Shown: piece after piece, positions 6,077 to 6,546 of the stretch
Layout of the letters: each line of letters starts with the position of its first letter
Numbering within the stretch: the first letter of the stretch is position 1
From: DRPN01 sp964383915
GTDB taxonomy: Bacteria; Bacteroidota; Bacteroidia; Bacteroidales; VadinHA17
DNA length: 6,546 nt
Direction of reading: 5' to 3'
NCBI GenBank assembly: GCA_964383915.1
Contig: CAYLJE010000132.1
Span: 1 to 6,546, forward strand
Made by a program: the position numbers and the translations under genes
The notes under the pieces: generated by a model
Database searches by the model: none
What the model was told of the DNA's origin: nothing
What the model saw: the letters and a program-made list of their open reading frames with translations, nothing else

Positions 6077-6546
6077 AGAATTTTCCACATCAATTCAATG
6101 ACCTTGAAAAGTTGTTCAATGCCTTAAAAGTTGCCAAGCAACTCATTGATAATGATACAGAACTAACAGATGAGAATTTTGGCGAACAACTAACACGTAA
6201 TCAAATTTATACATATCAGGATAAAAAACTTTCCATTGATGAATTCTTGGCAAGTGAGCAAGAGAAACCGAAAGAAGATCGAGGTTACCTTACCGTTGCA
6301 CGAGATATACGGAGATTCTTTGAACTACTTGGTTTTATTACAGTTTTTCCAGACAAGAAAGCTAAACTGAGTTCGGCTGCTAAACAACTACTTGGAACAG
6401 AGTCTGCAGATTTAAGAAAAGAGCTTTGGAAAAACGCAATGCTTCAATTAGGACTTGAAGGAACAGACGGTGAAATAAGTCATCCGTATAGAATTCTGTT
6501 GAAACTCGTAAACAAATTTCCCGGTATTGATACGCCTAAACTGATG
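6073..6546 (+). CDS. Probable restriction endonuclease, N-terminal 158 codons only
   Basis: An ATG at 6073 overlaps the methyltransferase stop in an ATGA junction, and the frame stays open for 158 codons to the right edge, so the gene is partial at its 3' end. The visible part starts MKNFPHQFNDLEKL. Residues 71-108 (GYLTVARDIRRFFELLGF, then a short basic wing) look like a winged-helix DNA-binding unit. ISHPYRILLKLVNKFPGI (135-152) looks like the start of a second one. N-terminal winged helices are known in type IIS endonucleases such as FokI. No catalytic PD-(D/E)XK, HNH or GIY-YIG signature appears, and one would lie beyond the window. The endonuclease call rests on being the last visible gene, translationally coupled to two methyltransferases. 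A specificity or accessory protein is possible. Confidence 0.6.
   Translation, partial: MKNFPHQFNDLEKLFNALKVAKQLIDNDTELTDENFGEQLTRNQIYTYQDKKLSIDEFLASEQEKPKEDRGYLTVARDIRRFFELLGFITVFPDKKAKLSSAAKQLLGTESADLRKELWKNAMLQLGLEGTDGEISHPYRILLKLVNKFPGIDTPKLM

Overview
The window looks like a chromosomal piece from a member of the Bacteroidota (Bacteroidetes). Three things point there: a secreted protein ending in a Por/type IX secretion sorting domain, a promoter of the TTTG-N19-TAnnTTTG type used by that phylum, and A-rich leaders without clear Shine-Dalgarno sequences. Nothing in the sequence allows a genus call.

Left half (about 1-3600), moderate G+C: two divergently oriented genes for exported proteins. 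On the minus strand, running off the left edge, is an M1-like zinc metallopeptidase with a signal peptide and an apparent TTG start. On the plus strand is a 550-residue secreted seven-repeat beta-propeller of the SBBP type with a C-terminal type IX sorting domain. The 452-base gap between them is unusually structured. It holds a stem-loop with 8-bp arms (1645-1680) and a roughly 160-bp imperfect palindrome (1770-1931) that ends 13 bases before the propeller start codon.

Middle (3598-4132): a non-coding junction with CCAAATT-type and CCAT repeats, after which the sequence becomes clearly more A+T-rich.

Right half (4133-6546), A+T-rich: a tightly packed four-gene restriction-modification operon. 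In order it holds a helix-turn-helix controller, a TSPPYW (probably N4-cytosine) methyltransferase, a DPPY (N6-adenine) methyltransferase and the N-terminal 158 codons of a further protein, which by position and visible fold is probably the restriction endonuclease. The start codons overlap the preceding genes by 8, 4 and 4 bases, which implies translational coupling. The single recognisable promoter overlaps a 17-bp inverted repeat and two 16-bp near-identical direct repeats, the expected arrangement for autoregulation by the controller. Two methyltransferases of different type suggest an asymmetric recognition site (type IIS-like), each enzyme protecting one strand. The composition change suggests the system was acquired horizontally.

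The best candidates for something undescribed are the large intergenic palindrome, the operator array, and the endonuclease that continues beyond the window.
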